DNA from: Saprospirales bacterium | GTDB lineage: Bacteria > Bacteroidota > Bacteroidia > Chitinophagales > Saprospiraceae | Assembly: GCA_007695145.1 (NCBI GenBank) | Contig: REEI01000063.1 | Location: forward strand, 1-64,000 | DNA: 64,000 nt | Direction: 5' to 3' | Shown here: positions 39,241 through 47,977 of the stretch, piece by piece | How the letters are laid out: each line of letters starts with the position of its first letter | How positions within the stretch are numbered: the first letter of the stretch is position 1 | The notes under the pieces: generated by a model | The model's input: only the letters and a program-made list of their open reading frames with translations | What the model was told of the DNA's origin: nothing | Database searches by the model: none | Program-made: the position numbers and the translations under genes

Positions 39241-39981
39241 ATGATTAATAACGTAAGGATAGAGAGAGTATTATTTCTGGACATTGAGACGGTTGCCGCT
39301 CACCCTTCCTTTGAAAAGATGGATGAGGACTTTAAGGCGCTTTGGAACAGAAAAGCTGAAGGGATAATAAAAAGAAGGGGATTGGAAGGAACTTCGGAAG
39401 AAGTTTATAGCCAGATGGCGGGCATTTTTTCAGAGTTTGGAAAAATTGTCTGCATTTCAGTTGGCTACTTTTCAGAATGGCGCAAAGGTCAGCGCGAATT
39501 CAGGGTCAAATCGTTTTATGGAGATGAAGAGAAATTACTGCTGAACGAGTTTGCAAACCTGGTCAGCAATTACTTCAACAATCCTGATCACCATTATTTC
39601 TGCGGCCACAATATCAAAGAGTTTGATATCCCCTACATAGGTCGCAGAATGTTGGTTAACAGAATAGCGCTACCAGAAATGATCAATATTCCGGGTAAAA
39701 AACCCTGGGAAGTAAAATACCTCCTCGATACTATGGAATTGTGGAAATTTGGTGACTACAAGGCGTATACTTCTCTCAATCTCCTTACAAAGCTATTCGG
39801 TGTACCCACTCCCAAAGATGATATAGATGGAAGTATGGTGAATGAACTTTACTGGCAGGGGGATCAGATGGAGCGCATAGCCCACTATTGCGAAAAGGAT
39901 GTGGTGGCAACGGCAGGTTTGTTTCTCGCTATGAGAGGAGAGGATCATTTGACAACAGAAGAGGTATTTATCAATAATTAA
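39241..39981 (+). CDS. Predicted 3'-5' exonuclease, PolB-like DEDDy family
   Basis: A 246-residue protein of the PolB-like predicted exonuclease family. The exo I motif is FLDIET (D14, E16), exo II is CGHNIKEFDIPYIGRR and exo III is HYCEKDVVATAGLF with the tyrosine-aspartate signature. No polymerase domain is attached, so it is a stand-alone nuclease. Its likely role is DNA repair or processing. It is followed after 12 bases by rpe, so the two may be cotranscribed. Confidence 0.88.
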   Translation: MINNVRIERVLFLDIETVAAHPSFEKMDEDFKALWNRKAEGIIKRRGLEGTSEEVYSQMAGIFSEFGKIVCISVGYFSEWRKGQREFRVKSFYGDEEKLLLNEFANLVSNYFNNPDHHYFCGHNIKEFDIPYIGRRMLVNRIALPEMINIPGKKPWEVKYLLDTMELWKFGDYKAYTSLNLLTKLFGVPTPKDDIDGSMVNELYWQGDQMERIAHYCEKDVVATAGLFLAMRGEDHLTTEEVFINN

Positions 39982-39993
39982 AGCAATATCAAA

Positions 39994-40680
39994 GTGAAAG
40001 AAAACAATCATTTAATAGCCCCCTCCCTGCTGGCAGCAGATTTTTCAAAACTGGGCGAAGAGGTGAAAATGATCAATGAGAGTAAAGCAGACTGGCTGCA
40101 TCTTGATGTGATGGACGGGAGATTCGTCCCCAATATCTCTTACGGAATGATGATAGTGGAGTGTATTGCCAGCCTGACAGACAAACCACTGGATGTTCAT
40201 CTGATGATAGTCGAACCCGAAAAATATATCGAAGAATTTGCTCGCGCTGGAGCATCGATAATTTCTGTTCATGCTGAGACCTGTCCTCATTTGCACAGGA
40301 CCATACAGCAAATTAAAGATACCGGTGCCAAAGCAGGGGTGGCATTGAATCCATCAACACCGGTTCAGATATTACAGGATGTGCTAGAAGATATTGACAT
40401 GGCATTAATTATGTCCGTCAATCCAGGTTTTGGTGGACAAAAGTTTATTTACAGAACTATTCCAAAAGTCAAGGCCCTGGCCCAAATGATTGAAGAGAGA
40501 AACCTGAATGCTATAATTGAAGTAGATGGGGGAGTAGGCCTTCAGAATGCAGGAGCTATACTTGAGGCAGGGGCCAATGTGCTGGTAGCAGGCAATAGTA
40601 TTTTTAAGACGAAAAACCCCTTGGAAACTATTGAACGATTCAAGCAAATCGGTGCCTGGAATGGAAGCCCAAAGCCGTAG
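39994..40680 (+). CDS. rpe: Ribulose-phosphate 3-epimerase
   Basis: A 228-residue TIM barrel that interconverts ribulose 5-phosphate and xylulose 5-phosphate in the pentose phosphate pathway. Family motifs are clear: APSLLAADFSKL, HLDVMDGRFVPNISYG (with metal-binding H and catalytic D), DVHLMIVEPEKY, MSVNPGFGGQKF and EVDGGVGLQNA. Normal length. The start is a GTG at 39994, as MKENNHLIAPSLL fits the family and no ATG lies in frame nearby. Confidence 0.96.
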   Translation: MKENNHLIAPSLLAADFSKLGEEVKMINESKADWLHLDVMDGRFVPNISYGMMIVECIASLTDKPLDVHLMIVEPEKYIEEFARAGASIISVHAETCPHLHRTIQQIKDTGAKAGVALNPSTPVQILQDVLEDIDMALIMSVNPGFGGQKFIYRTIPKVKALAQMIEERNLNAIIEVDGGVGLQNAGAILEAGANVLVAGNSIFKTKNPLETIERFKQIGAWNGSPKP

Positions 40681-40962
40681 AAATTCCAAAAAATAAAGTG
40701 GATTAGGGCAATTGAGACTCCAAAGCGATGGTTTATTCGGGATTGTAACATGGATGAATGCCCCGACAAATTTGAGCTAAAGAAAGGGTGAAAGAATGTA
40801 GAATTCAATTGATCCTTGGACTAATCTTGACTCCTCAAGCTAATCAATCCGCAGGGTGAAATATTGAGATTTGAAATTTTTGGATGCAAATCTGAGCCAG
40901 GAACCCCTGTTTGATTCAATCCAATATCCAAATGTCATCAGCAGTTCATTAATTTTTATATC
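40681..40962. other. Gene-free stretch before the small membrane protein
   Basis: No reading frame with coding character, RNA gene or repeat is seen. Confidence 0.5.
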
Positions 40963-41376
40963 ATGGCCAAGCGATTGTTTCTGATAAATGTCTCCTTGTT
41001 GATCATCAACCTTGTAAGCTTTTTGATATTTTTTGTCATTGGGCTTTTTACCCAGCTTATTTTGGGCGTAACGCAATTGATCATCATGCTTTCTTTACCA
41101 GGAATTTTTAGAACTGACTTCCCAAAGGTAAAAGGTGCATATTGGGCCTATTGGTTGATGGTAGTTCTCTATTTTATCACGTGCTTGATTGTTTACCTCC
41201 TTGTAGACATATTTAATCTTCACGAAATTGGCATGATGATTCTCGGCATTGTATTCATATTGCTTTTGCCGTTGATTATCGCAACGCACTCTGTCTATTT
41301 GACCTATCGTCTATGGGACTTGTCGGAAAAACGAATGGAGGCTACAACAATTGCTGATGATGGTACGCCAGTTTAG
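40963..41376 (+). CDS. Small integral membrane protein, unknown function
   Basis: A 137-residue protein with about four hydrophobic helices (residues about 5-27, 29-47, 60-82 and 88-112) and a short polar C-terminus. Only one charged start cluster (MAKR). No family motif is recognised. It lies 93 bases before the TonB-dependent receptor gene, with a promoter between them, so cotranscription is not required. Confidence 0.65.
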   Translation: MAKRLFLINVSLLIINLVSFLIFFVIGLFTQLILGVTQLIIMLSLPGIFRTDFPKVKGAYWAYWLMVVLYFITCLIVYLLVDIFNLHEIGMMILGIVFILLLPLIIATHSVYLTYRLWDLSEKRMEATTIADDGTPV

Positions 41377-41414
41377 TGGAATTGATGAGGTTAAAGGTCC
41401 TTTAGAAAGTAATA

Positions 41415-41441
41415 TTGAGGTGCTTATTTTGGTTACCTTTG
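41415..41441 (+). promoter_or_regulatory. Promoter of the TonB-dependent receptor gene
   Basis: TACCTTTG at 41434-41441 matches the -7 box TAnnTTTG. TTG at 41415-41417 lies 16 bases upstream as a possible -33 element. The ATG follows 28 bases after the -7 box. Confidence 0.6.
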
Positions 41442-41469
41442 CTGCTTGTTTTAAAAAGGATGACTTTAT

Positions 41470-44016
41470 ATGAAGGGCTTCTTGTTGTCTTTCCGATTCC
41501 ATGTTCTGCTTCTTTTTGCTCTCACAGTTAGTGGAGTTCAATTGAAAGCCAATGGTGTAATATCGGGAAAAGTACTGGATGAATTGTCAGGAGAGCCAAT
41601 TGAACTTGCCATTGTCCAACTTAGAGGTACTTCCCTTTTTTCTGAGTCAGGCTCAAATGGGGACTTTAGACTGGATGTTCCATCAGATGTAGAGTTGAAC
41701 CTTTCAGTAAGCCGGGTCGGGTACCATACCTTTTCCCAATCCCTCGATGCGGTACAAGACGGAGAAAACCGGATTGTCAATATTTATCTGGCTCCTGTCG
41801 ACAGCGACCTGGAGGTCATTGTCCGATCCGGCCGAATAGAAGAGGTAATCATGATAAGAGAACGTGCTGAGGAGTTGAGGTTTATACCTTCAGTATCGGG
41901 TAATTTTGAAAGCTTACTGTCCGGAATTGCCCTGGGAACTTATGGAGGGACTGGAGGTGAGCTAAGCTCTCAATACAATGTGCGCGGTGGAAATTATGAC
42001 GAAAACCTGGTGTATGTCAATGACTTTGAAATCTACCGTCCGCAACTCATCAGTACCAGTCAGCAAGAAGGTCTCAGCTTTCCCAATATACACCTCATAA
42101 GGGATGTGTCATTCAGTTCAGGGGGCTTCCTGCCAAGATACGGAGATAAAATGTCTTCGGTCCTTGATATTAGGTATAGAGTCCCGGAGGAGTTCCGGTT
42201 GGGTATTGAAGCCAGTTTGCTGGGTGGAGGTGTCCATCTCGAAGGTAGTGGGTTTATGGGAGATCACGGAAGAAATCGACTTCGGTATCTCGGTGGATTT
42301 AGATATAAAACTACCAGTTATCTGCTTGGGACCCTCGATGTGACCGGCGAGTACGCTCCTGACTTCTACGACTTCCAGGCTTTCGTGACCTGGGATTTTA
42401 GCCCGGAACTTCAACTTGGTGTCATTGGAAACTACAATAGGAGCATTTTTTCTTTCATTCCGGAAGAGCGGTCAACGGCTGCAGGCCTCATTGATTTTGC
42501 CCTTCAGTTGTCCTCCGTTTTTGAGGGCAGTGAATTGGATGATTTTGAAAATTACATGGGAGGAGTTTCTTTGACTTATCTACCTGAGCGGGTAGAAAAC
42601 CCTCTTTACCTCAGATTTCTTGCATCCGGCTTTCAAAGCAATGAAAATGAATCGACAGATATTCTCGGATTTTACCGCCTGGCTCAGATTGAGACGGATA
42701 TAGGTAGCGACAACCTCGGAGATGAAATTGCTCTTCTGGGAACAGGAACTCAACACACTTACAAACGAAACTTTCTAACTCTTAGAGTTCTCAATGTCAA
42801 GCACAAAGGAGGTATAGAGTTCAATGAACTAGGAGGTGCCGATGGTGATCATTCCCATTTTCTCGAATGGGGTTTTGGCTACAAAAGAGAGTTTTTTGAC
42901 GACTGGATCAATGAATGGGAAAGATTGGACTCAGCTGGTTATTCATTGCCCTATGATGGACAAACCGTCAATCTATTTACCGTCCTCAAGACAACCAATC
43001 GCGAGTACTCCAATCGATTTGAAGGTTTCCTTCAGAATAGTTACACGGTATCTAAGCCGGGCTTGAGAGAGTGGCAAATCGCAGGCGGGCTTCGATTCAA
43101 CTACTGGGACTTCAATAGAGAGTTTATTGTTTCACCAAGGGCCTCTGCAAGTTTGAAGCCGCTCAACTGGGATAGGGATATGTCGTTCAGATTGAGCGCA
43201 GGACTATATTCACAACCTCCATTTTACAGGGAAGTCCGAAGGCCTGACGGCACCATCAATCAGGACCTTAAAGCTCAGCAATCATTTCATTTTGTCGGTG
43301 GGATGACCTGGGATTTTGGTCAGAAAACCGGGAACAGGAGAAAATTCCGATGGATAGCTGAGTTGTATTATAAACACCTTTGGAACCTGGTGTCTTATGA
43401 GTTGGATAATGTTAAGATTTCCTATTCAGGAGAAAATGATGCAAGAGGGTACGTCATTGGATTGGACACAAGACTGAATGGTGAATTTGTGCCCGGAGCT
43501 GAAAGCTGGATTAATCTCTCTATTTTGCGCGCAAGAGAAAGATTGGATGGGGTCACCCACCTTAAAAGAGAATTGGGCGAACCCGAAGCCCAGGAGGTAA
43601 AAGATGTGCCCCGACCCTCTGATCAACTGGTCAGCGTCTCTATTTTCTTTCAGGATTACCTCCCGCGCAATGAGAACTTCAAAATGCACCTGAATCTCGA
43701 ACTTGGAACAGGTCTTCCATTTGGCCTCAGAGGGAATAACAGGGTTTTTCGGAACACTTACCGATACTCCCCCTACCATCGGGTAGATATTGGCTTTTCT
43801 TACCTTCTTTGGGATGAACAAAGACGAGATAGCAGACCCAATAGCTTTTTTCGGCACACCAGAAGGGTCTGGGCAAGCCTCGAGGTCTTCAATTTGATGC
43901 AAGTACAGAATGAAGCATCCAAAACCTGGATAAAAACCATTTTTCAAACTCAGTATGCCATACCCAATTACTTGACTTCGCGGAGAATTAATCTAAGAAT
44001 ACAAGTCGATATTTAA
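41470..44016 (+). CDS. TonB-dependent outer-membrane receptor with carboxypeptidase-regulatory N-domain
   Basis: An 848-residue outer-membrane receptor. A signal peptide (about 1-27, ending LKA) is followed by a CarboxypepD_reg-like domain (about 30-112, with GKVLDELSGEPIELAIVQLRG). The plug domain (about 140-235) contains SQYNVRGGNYDENLVYVNDFEIYRP, and the rest is a beta-barrel. This is the SusC-like or TonB-receptor layout, but no SusD gene is next to it and the length is shorter than a typical SusC, so a substrate other than polysaccharide (for example a metal chelate) is possible. No clear TonB box can be singled out. The C-terminal strand ends INLRIQVDI. Confidence 0.88.
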   Translation: MKGFLLSFRFHVLLLFALTVSGVQLKANGVISGKVLDELSGEPIELAIVQLRGTSLFSESGSNGDFRLDVPSDVELNLSVSRVGYHTFSQSLDAVQDGENRIVNIYLAPVDSDLEVIVRSGRIEEVIMIRERAEELRFIPSVSGNFESLLSGIALGTYGGTGGELSSQYNVRGGNYDENLVYVNDFEIYRPQLISTSQQEGLSFPNIHLIRDVSFSSGGFLPRYGDKMSSVLDIRYRVPEEFRLGIEASLLGGGVHLEGSGFMGDHGRNRLRYLGGFRYKTTSYLLGTLDVTGEYAPDFYDFQAFVTWDFSPELQLGVIGNYNRSIFSFIPEERSTAAGLIDFALQLSSVFEGSELDDFENYMGGVSLTYLPERVENPLYLRFLASGFQSNENESTDILGFYRLAQIETDIGSDNLGDEIALLGTGTQHTYKRNFLTLRVLNVKHKGGIEFNELGGADGDHSHFLEWGFGYKREFFDDWINEWERLDSAGYSLPYDGQTVNLFTVLKTTNREYSNRFEGFLQNSYTVSKPGLREWQIAGGLRFNYWDFNREFIVSPRASASLKPLNWDRDMSFRLSAGLYSQPPFYREVRRPDGTINQDLKAQQSFHFVGGMTWDFGQKTGNRRKFRWIAELYYKHLWNLVSYELDNVKISYSGENDARGYVIGLDTRLNGEFVPGAESWINLSILRARERLDGVTHLKRELGEPEAQEVKDVPRPSDQLVSVSIFFQDYLPRNENFKMHLNLELGTGLPFGLRGNNRVFRNTYRYSPYHRVDIGFSYLLWDEQRRDSRPNSFFRHTRRVWASLEVFNLMQVQNEASKTWIKTIFQTQYAIPNYLTSRRINLRIQVDI

Positions 44017-44506
44017 AGTCGATTTTGGATGCATCAATTTTTTGGATTGAAATCCTGTTTGTTCTAGAAAAAGTTAATTTTTGACTTTTTGGCAATATCC
44101 CGGATGAGTTTAAAGAGCCCAAGCCCGAAACCTAAGATTAATTATGAGTTAATTTCATTATTGCACGAATCAACCAACCTAAGAGTATTGCGATCAATGG
44201 AGTACGTTTTGATATTCTGAAGGCGATAACAGTTTGACTACACCACAAAAACAGGTGTAAAGAAAGGAAAATCAAATGAATATGAGTCCAAATGCTGTTA
44301 AAAGGGAACTGCTGTCGACTGAACTAGCCAAATTTTAGGTAGGGAATTCATTTTTCGAATTAGGCTAATAAATAATAACCTTGAATGATGAAGGTTATCA
44401 AAGCAATCAATTGAATGATGGAAGCAAAGTTTAAGAGACATAAGATTTTCGAATTTCAATAACCCTTTCCCGGCCTAATGTTCATCTTTTTCCCAGGGCA
44501 CAAGGC

Positions 44507-44534
44507 AGCCAAAAGCCAACAGCCAAAAGCCAAC
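44507..44534 (+). repeat. Perfect tandem 14-base repeat
   Basis: AGCCAAAAGCCAAC occurs twice head to tail at 44507-44520 and 44521-44534. Its function is unknown. Confidence 0.9.
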
Positions 44535-44581
44535 CGCAAAATACTTTACAGCCTTGATTTTTCTGTTAGTTTTTGTACTTG

Positions 44582-44623
44582 TGCTGAGTTTATCGAAGCA
44601 CTTATGCTGAGCATGCCGAAGCA
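44582..44623 (+). repeat. Two copies of a 19-base TGCTGAG-N5-CGAAGCA element
   Basis: TGCTGAG...CGAAGCA occurs at 44582-44600 and 44605-44623 with different 5-base centres (a 23-base period). Short elements of this GCTGAGC/CGAAGC type are scattered in intergenic DNA of many Bacteroidota. Only the two copies here are seen directly. Confidence 0.75.
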
Positions 44624-44715
44624 TCAAGACAAAAAGTGAGTGGCAATTTCCACAGATCTAAGCCCTCACTGCATTACCACTAAAAAATATGGAACTCCAT
44701 GACGTGTACTTTGAA

Positions 44716-44790
44716 GAGCCGTATGACGGGCGACTGTTACGTAAGGCTCTGTTAGGGGATGGAGGTGAAAGTCCTCCGGCCTAATCGACT
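44716..44790 (+). mobile_element. 3' end of a group II intron (domains V and VI), 5'-truncated
   Basis: Positions 44716-44749 fold as a 34-base domain V: GAGCC pairs with GGCTC, the upper stem TGACGG pairs with CTGTTA, and the loop is a GNRA tetraloop (GCGA). The AGC triad is in place. After a 3-base linker, a domain VI hairpin follows: TTAGG with CCTAA and GGAGG with CCTCC, with an A at 44783 or 44784 that could be the branch point. No reverse-transcriptase/maturase reading frame or domains I-IV are recognisable upstream. It is therefore a fragment, perhaps the product of incomplete target-primed reverse transcription. Confidence 0.82.
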
Positions 44791-45016
44791 ATGCTTGTAA
44801 TCCGGCAACTAAAAATGATGACTTTAATTCAAGGGCTTAACCAGGGTTTCAACTCAAAAGTGGGTTATTGAATGGATGCATAATTTATTTTTGGATTTGC
44901 TGGTTGTTCCTGCTATTCTAATCATCCGGAAGCACCAAAACTCGAAATAAAGAGCTTTGAAATGACTCCATTTTACAGACGGGTTCTTTTCTGCCATGTG
45001 GTTATTAAAAATCCTT

Positions 45017-45024
45017 TATATTTG
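45017..45024 (+). promoter_or_regulatory. -7 box for the glycosyltransferase gene
   Basis: TATATTTG matches TAnnTTTG and lies about 30 bases before the TTG start. No matching -33 element is clear. Confidence 0.5.
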
Positions 45025-45054
45025 CGCTTCCAATATATATAAAAAGCTTTCCAA

Positions 45055-45780
45055 TTGGGACAATCGCTGGTAATTATTCCGACTTATAATGAGAGCAGCA
45101 ATATTTCTAAAATATTGGAAGCAACCATGAATGCCACTCGTGATTTTCATGTGCTGGTAGTGGATGATGGGTCGCCGGATGGAACTGCAGGACTCGTGAG
45201 AAATAAGATGGAAAAATACCCCAATCGCATTTTTCTCGAGGAGAGACAGGGTAAACTTGGATTGGGCACAGCCTATATTAAAGGTTTTAAGTGGGGTTTA
45301 GCCAATGGGTACCAGTACATCTTTGAGATGGACGCTGATTTTTCCCACAATCCCGAAGATTTAATTAGACTCCACAAGGTTGTCCATTCCGGGAAAAGCG
45401 ATGTCGCAGTTGGCTCGCGTTATGTAAAAGGCGGGAAGGTAGTCAACTGGCCATTTTTGAGACTTTTCCTTTCTTATGGCGCCTCCCTTTATGTCAGAAT
45501 CATCACCTGGATGCCGGTCAAAGACCCTACTGCCGGCTTTATTTGTTATCACCGCAAGGTGTTGGAAAGGCTAGACCTGGATAACATTAAATTTATCGGA
45601 TATGCCTTTCAAATTGAAATGAAATACAAGGCCCGGATTAAGGGGTTTTCAATATCGGAAATTCCCATAACCTTTACAGATAGAATTGAAGGCTCTTCAA
45701 AAATGAGCAAGGCCATCGTTCGAGAGGCCATCTTTGGGGTCATTAAGTTAAAATGGCTAAGAATTACGGGTAAACTATAG
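45055..45780 (+). CDS. Polyprenol-phosphate mannosyltransferase-like GT2 glycosyltransferase (DPM1 type)
   Basis: A 241-residue GT-A fold, GT2 family. Key motifs are VIIPTYNESSNI at the N-terminus, VVDDGSPDGTAG, the metal-binding DADFSHNPED (DxD) and VGSRYVKGG. This size without C-terminal membrane helices resembles the soluble bacterial DPM1-like polyprenol-monophosphomannose synthases. The start is TTG at 45055: the frame has a stop at 45040 and no ATG before the conserved VIIPTYN. Its likely role is making a lipid-linked sugar donor for envelope or protein glycosylation. The exact sugar is not known. It stands alone before the dcw cluster. Confidence 0.88.
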   Translation: MGQSLVIIPTYNESSNISKILEATMNATRDFHVLVVDDGSPDGTAGLVRNKMEKYPNRIFLEERQGKLGLGTAYIKGFKWGLANGYQYIFEMDADFSHNPEDLIRLHKVVHSGKSDVAVGSRYVKGGKVVNWPFLRLFLSYGASLYVRIITWMPVKDPTAGFICYHRKVLERLDLDNIKFIGYAFQIEMKYKARIKGFSISEIPITFTDRIEGSSKMSKAIVREAIFGVIKLKWLRITGKL

Positions 45781-46197
45781 GTCAATTTTCCAAAAATTCA
45801 TCCGGGGAAATTGCCATTGTATTTCTTCTTCCCACTTCCTCCCACCTGGGTGGAATGTTCCCAAAAACAGAATACTTTTTAAGCATTTAAGATCAAAAAG
45901 GTCTGAAATGTTGTCAAAATTTTTGTGCTTCTTCGAGGCTAAAGAATCTTGAGAACAGAACCCTTATTGACTTATATGCATTTTTTTAATGTGATTTAGA
46001 TTGATATATATATTATTATATATAGGGTAAATCTGTATAAATTTTTTTTATTCGGTAACCTGAGATAAAATTTACTCGCCTGCTCCGATCTTGACATGTT
46101 ATAATCAAAAAAACTCTAATATGTAATTTATTTGTTGACAACTCCTCCTTTTTTGTACCCATTTTAGGTTTTCTAAGCTGATTTTGAAAAAAAATCT
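45781..46197. other. Gene-free AT-rich stretch before mraZ
   Basis: Very AT-rich, with TATATA tracts near 46003-46022. No reading frame or RNA gene is evident. The MraZ boxes begin at its right end. Confidence 0.55.
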
Positions 46198-46223
46198 GTG
46201 GTAACTTGTGGTAAAATGTGGGA
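46198..46223 (+). promoter_or_regulatory. Three MraZ-box-like direct repeats (operator)
   Basis: GTGGTA (46198), GTGGTA (46208) and GTGGGA (46218) recur at exactly 10 bases. MraZ of other bacteria binds direct repeats with a TGGGN core spaced one helical turn apart. The boxes end 8 bases before the -7 box, so a bound MraZ ring would cover the -33 region and repress the cluster. A further GTGGGA at 46260-46265 abuts the mraZ start codon. Confidence 0.75.
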
Positions 46224-46231
46224 ATCTGCCC

Positions 46232-46239
46232 TACATTTG
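46232..46239 (+). promoter_or_regulatory. -7 box of the dcw cluster promoter
   Basis: TACATTTG matches TAnnTTTG and lies 27 bases before the mraZ ATG. TTG at 46206-46208 is the only -33 candidate and is further away (23 bases) than usual. Confidence 0.65.
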
Positions 46240-46266
46240 AATCGTAATTGATAGACAAAGTGGGAG

Positions 46267-46734
46267 ATGCCATTTTTTGGTGAATATGATTGTAAGCTCG
46301 ACTCAAAGGGTCGATTGAGGCTTCCATCTCAGCTGATCAGGCAGATGGAGGGGAAGGGTTCCTATGACTTTGTCATTCACAGGGGTTTTGAGAAATGTCT
46401 CATGCTCTATGAAAAGGTGACCTGGGACAAGATTGTGAAACAGGTCGAACAGTTGAATGTCTATAACAGGAAGGAAAGAGAGTTTCTCCGGTATTTCTTT
46501 AGGGGTGCAACCTTGGTTTCGCTGGACAGTGCCGACAGGATTTTACTATCCCGGAGGCAGCTGGAATTTGCTGGAATTGACAAAGAGGTGATATTGTCTC
46601 CTTTGAATGATCGGATAGAAATGTGGTCTCCTGAAAATTATAATACGCTGCTGGCAGAAGAGCCTGCAGATCTCTCGGCTCTTGCGGAGGAGGTTCTGGG
46701 AAAGCCGAGTTTTGAAAAGGATGAAAATGAGTGA
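46267..46734 (+). CDS. mraZ: Transcriptional regulator MraZ
   Basis: A 155-residue MraZ built from two tandem SpoVT/AbrB-like swapped-hairpin units. The first DxxGR motif is intact (LDSKGRLRLPSQL, residues about 12-24). The second reads LDSADRILLSRRQL, so its glycine is replaced. MraZ oligomerises into a ring and represses its own operon through direct repeats, which are present upstream. Its stop overlaps the start of rsmH (TGATG). Confidence 0.95.
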   Translation: MPFFGEYDCKLDSKGRLRLPSQLIRQMEGKGSYDFVIHRGFEKCLMLYEKVTWDKIVKQVEQLNVYNRKEREFLRYFFRGATLVSLDSADRILLSRRQLEFAGIDKEVILSPLNDRIEMWSPENYNTLLAEEPADLSALAEEVLGKPSFEKDENE

Positions 46735-47630
46735 TGAGCTACCATCAACCAGTATTACTTGAGGAGTCTATTGAAGGCCTGAACATAAAGGAAGAGGGCG
46801 TTTATGCCGATTTAACCTTTGGCGGGGGAGGGCATTCAAGGGAAATACTCAAGAGGCTTGGAGAGGCTGGAAGACTGATTGGATTTGATCAGGACGCTGA
46901 TGCCAGATCAAATCAATTGATCGATGACAGGTTTGGTTTGGTTCAGGCCAATTTTAGGTTCCTGTCCAGATTTCTTGAGTTTCTCGAAATAGAGAAGTTG
47001 GATGGGATTATAGCAGATCTCGGTCTTTCTTCTCATCAGATTGATGTACCGGAGAAAGGTTTTTCTCACCGATGGTCGGGACCACTGGATATGAGGATGA
47101 ATGAAGGCATCGAGAGGACGGCTCAGGATGTGTTGATGGAATCTGATGAAGGGGAATTGCTGGATATCTTTAGCAAGTACGGAGAGATCAGAAATTCCAG
47201 AATGTTGGCCCGGAGAGTTGTTGCTCAGAGAAAAGTGGCAGGTCTTAAAACCACTGCTGATTTGGTTACCATGGTGGAGCCATTGATAAGAGGCAATAGA
47301 AGACGCTATTTGTCACAGGTTTTTCAAGCCCTCCGAATAGCTGTGAATGAAGAGTTGAAGGCGCTGGAGGAGATGCTTGAAGCTGCTACTTATCATTTGA
47401 GGCCGGGTGGAAGACTTGTAGTGATTAGTTATCACTCATTGGAGGACAGAATTGTAAAAAATTTTATCCGTACAGGCAATGTAGAAGGCCTGTTGAAAAA
47501 AGACGAATTTGGGGTTTTGTTGACTCCTTTTAAAAAAATATACAATAAACCGATTGTGCCCTCGGACCGGGAGTTGAAAATCAATCCAAGGTCGAGGAGC
47601 GCTAAACTAAGAATAGCAGAGAGAATATGA
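46734..47630 (+). CDS. rsmH: 16S rRNA m4C1402 methyltransferase RsmH (MraW)
   Basis: A 298-residue SAM-dependent methyltransferase. The N-terminus SYHQPVLLEESIEGL is typical. The SAM-binding motif is YADLTFGGGGHSREIL, with GIIADLGLSSHQID and PGGRLVVISYHSLEDRIVK further on. It methylates N4 of C1402 in the ribosomal P site. The ATG at 46734 is used: an in-frame GTG three bases upstream would add one residue. The end overlaps the ftsL-like gene (ATGA). Confidence 0.97.
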   Translation: MSYHQPVLLEESIEGLNIKEEGVYADLTFGGGGHSREILKRLGEAGRLIGFDQDADARSNQLIDDRFGLVQANFRFLSRFLEFLEIEKLDGIIADLGLSSHQIDVPEKGFSHRWSGPLDMRMNEGIERTAQDVLMESDEGELLDIFSKYGEIRNSRMLARRVVAQRKVAGLKTTADLVTMVEPLIRGNRRRYLSQVFQALRIAVNEELKALEEMLEAATYHLRPGGRLVVISYHSLEDRIVKNFIRTGNVEGLLKKDEFGVLLTPFKKIYNKPIVPSDRELKINPRSRSAKLRIAERI

Positions 47631-47977
47631 ACTACGACAACGTATCTACCACCATTGACGAGAACCAAAAGCCCGGAAAGTCCTCCGGTTGGACCAGGGC
47701 AGAAAATCTTTACGCCCGACTTCCCTATATCTATTTGGTGATCTTCCTCTGTACAGTTTATGTGTTTTCTACTCATCAGGCTGAAAAGAAAGTTCGAGCT
47801 ATTCAGTCGGTTCAAAAAGACATGACCGAACTCAAATGGGAGTACACCTCTCTGAAAGCTGATTGGATGTATTCGTCTACTCGTTCTCAGATTTCTGAGC
47901 GAGTGGCACCAATGGATCTTCGCTGGACCGGTGAAGCTCCTGTGATTATTGAAACAACTTCTCAAAGAAGCGAGTGA
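47627..47977 (+). CDS. FtsL-like division protein
   Basis: A 116-residue bitopic protein: a short cytoplasmic N-terminus (about 1-36), one transmembrane helix (about 37-54, LPYIYLVIFLCTVYVF) and a periplasmic coiled-coil-like part (about 55-100). Sequence identity to FtsL of other phyla is not recognisable, but size, topology and position between rsmH and the transpeptidase gene fit FtsL. The gene overlaps its neighbour on both sides. Confidence 0.82.
   Translation: MNYDNVSTTIDENQKPGKSSGWTRAENLYARLPYIYLVIFLCTVYVFSTHQAEKKVRAIQSVQKDMTELKWEYTSLKADWMYSSTRSQISERVAPMDLRWTGEAPVIIETTSQRSE

Larger units (their letters stand above)
44017..45054. other. Gene-free stretch with repeats and an intron remnant
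   Basis: About one kilobase without coding character. Its right half holds tandem 14-base repeats, two 19-base GCTGAG...CGAAGC elements and the 3' end of a group II intron, each listed separately. Confidence 0.7.

Noticed and set aside
44017-44700. Intron-encoded reverse transcriptase upstream of domain V
   Set aside because: No reading frame of useful length or RT motif could be found in this interval, so only a fragment is called.
46260-46265. GGGAG before the mraZ ATG read as a Shine-Dalgarno site
   Set aside because: It touches the start codon with no spacer and Bacteroidota seldom use Shine-Dalgarno pairing; it fits better as an MraZ-type box.
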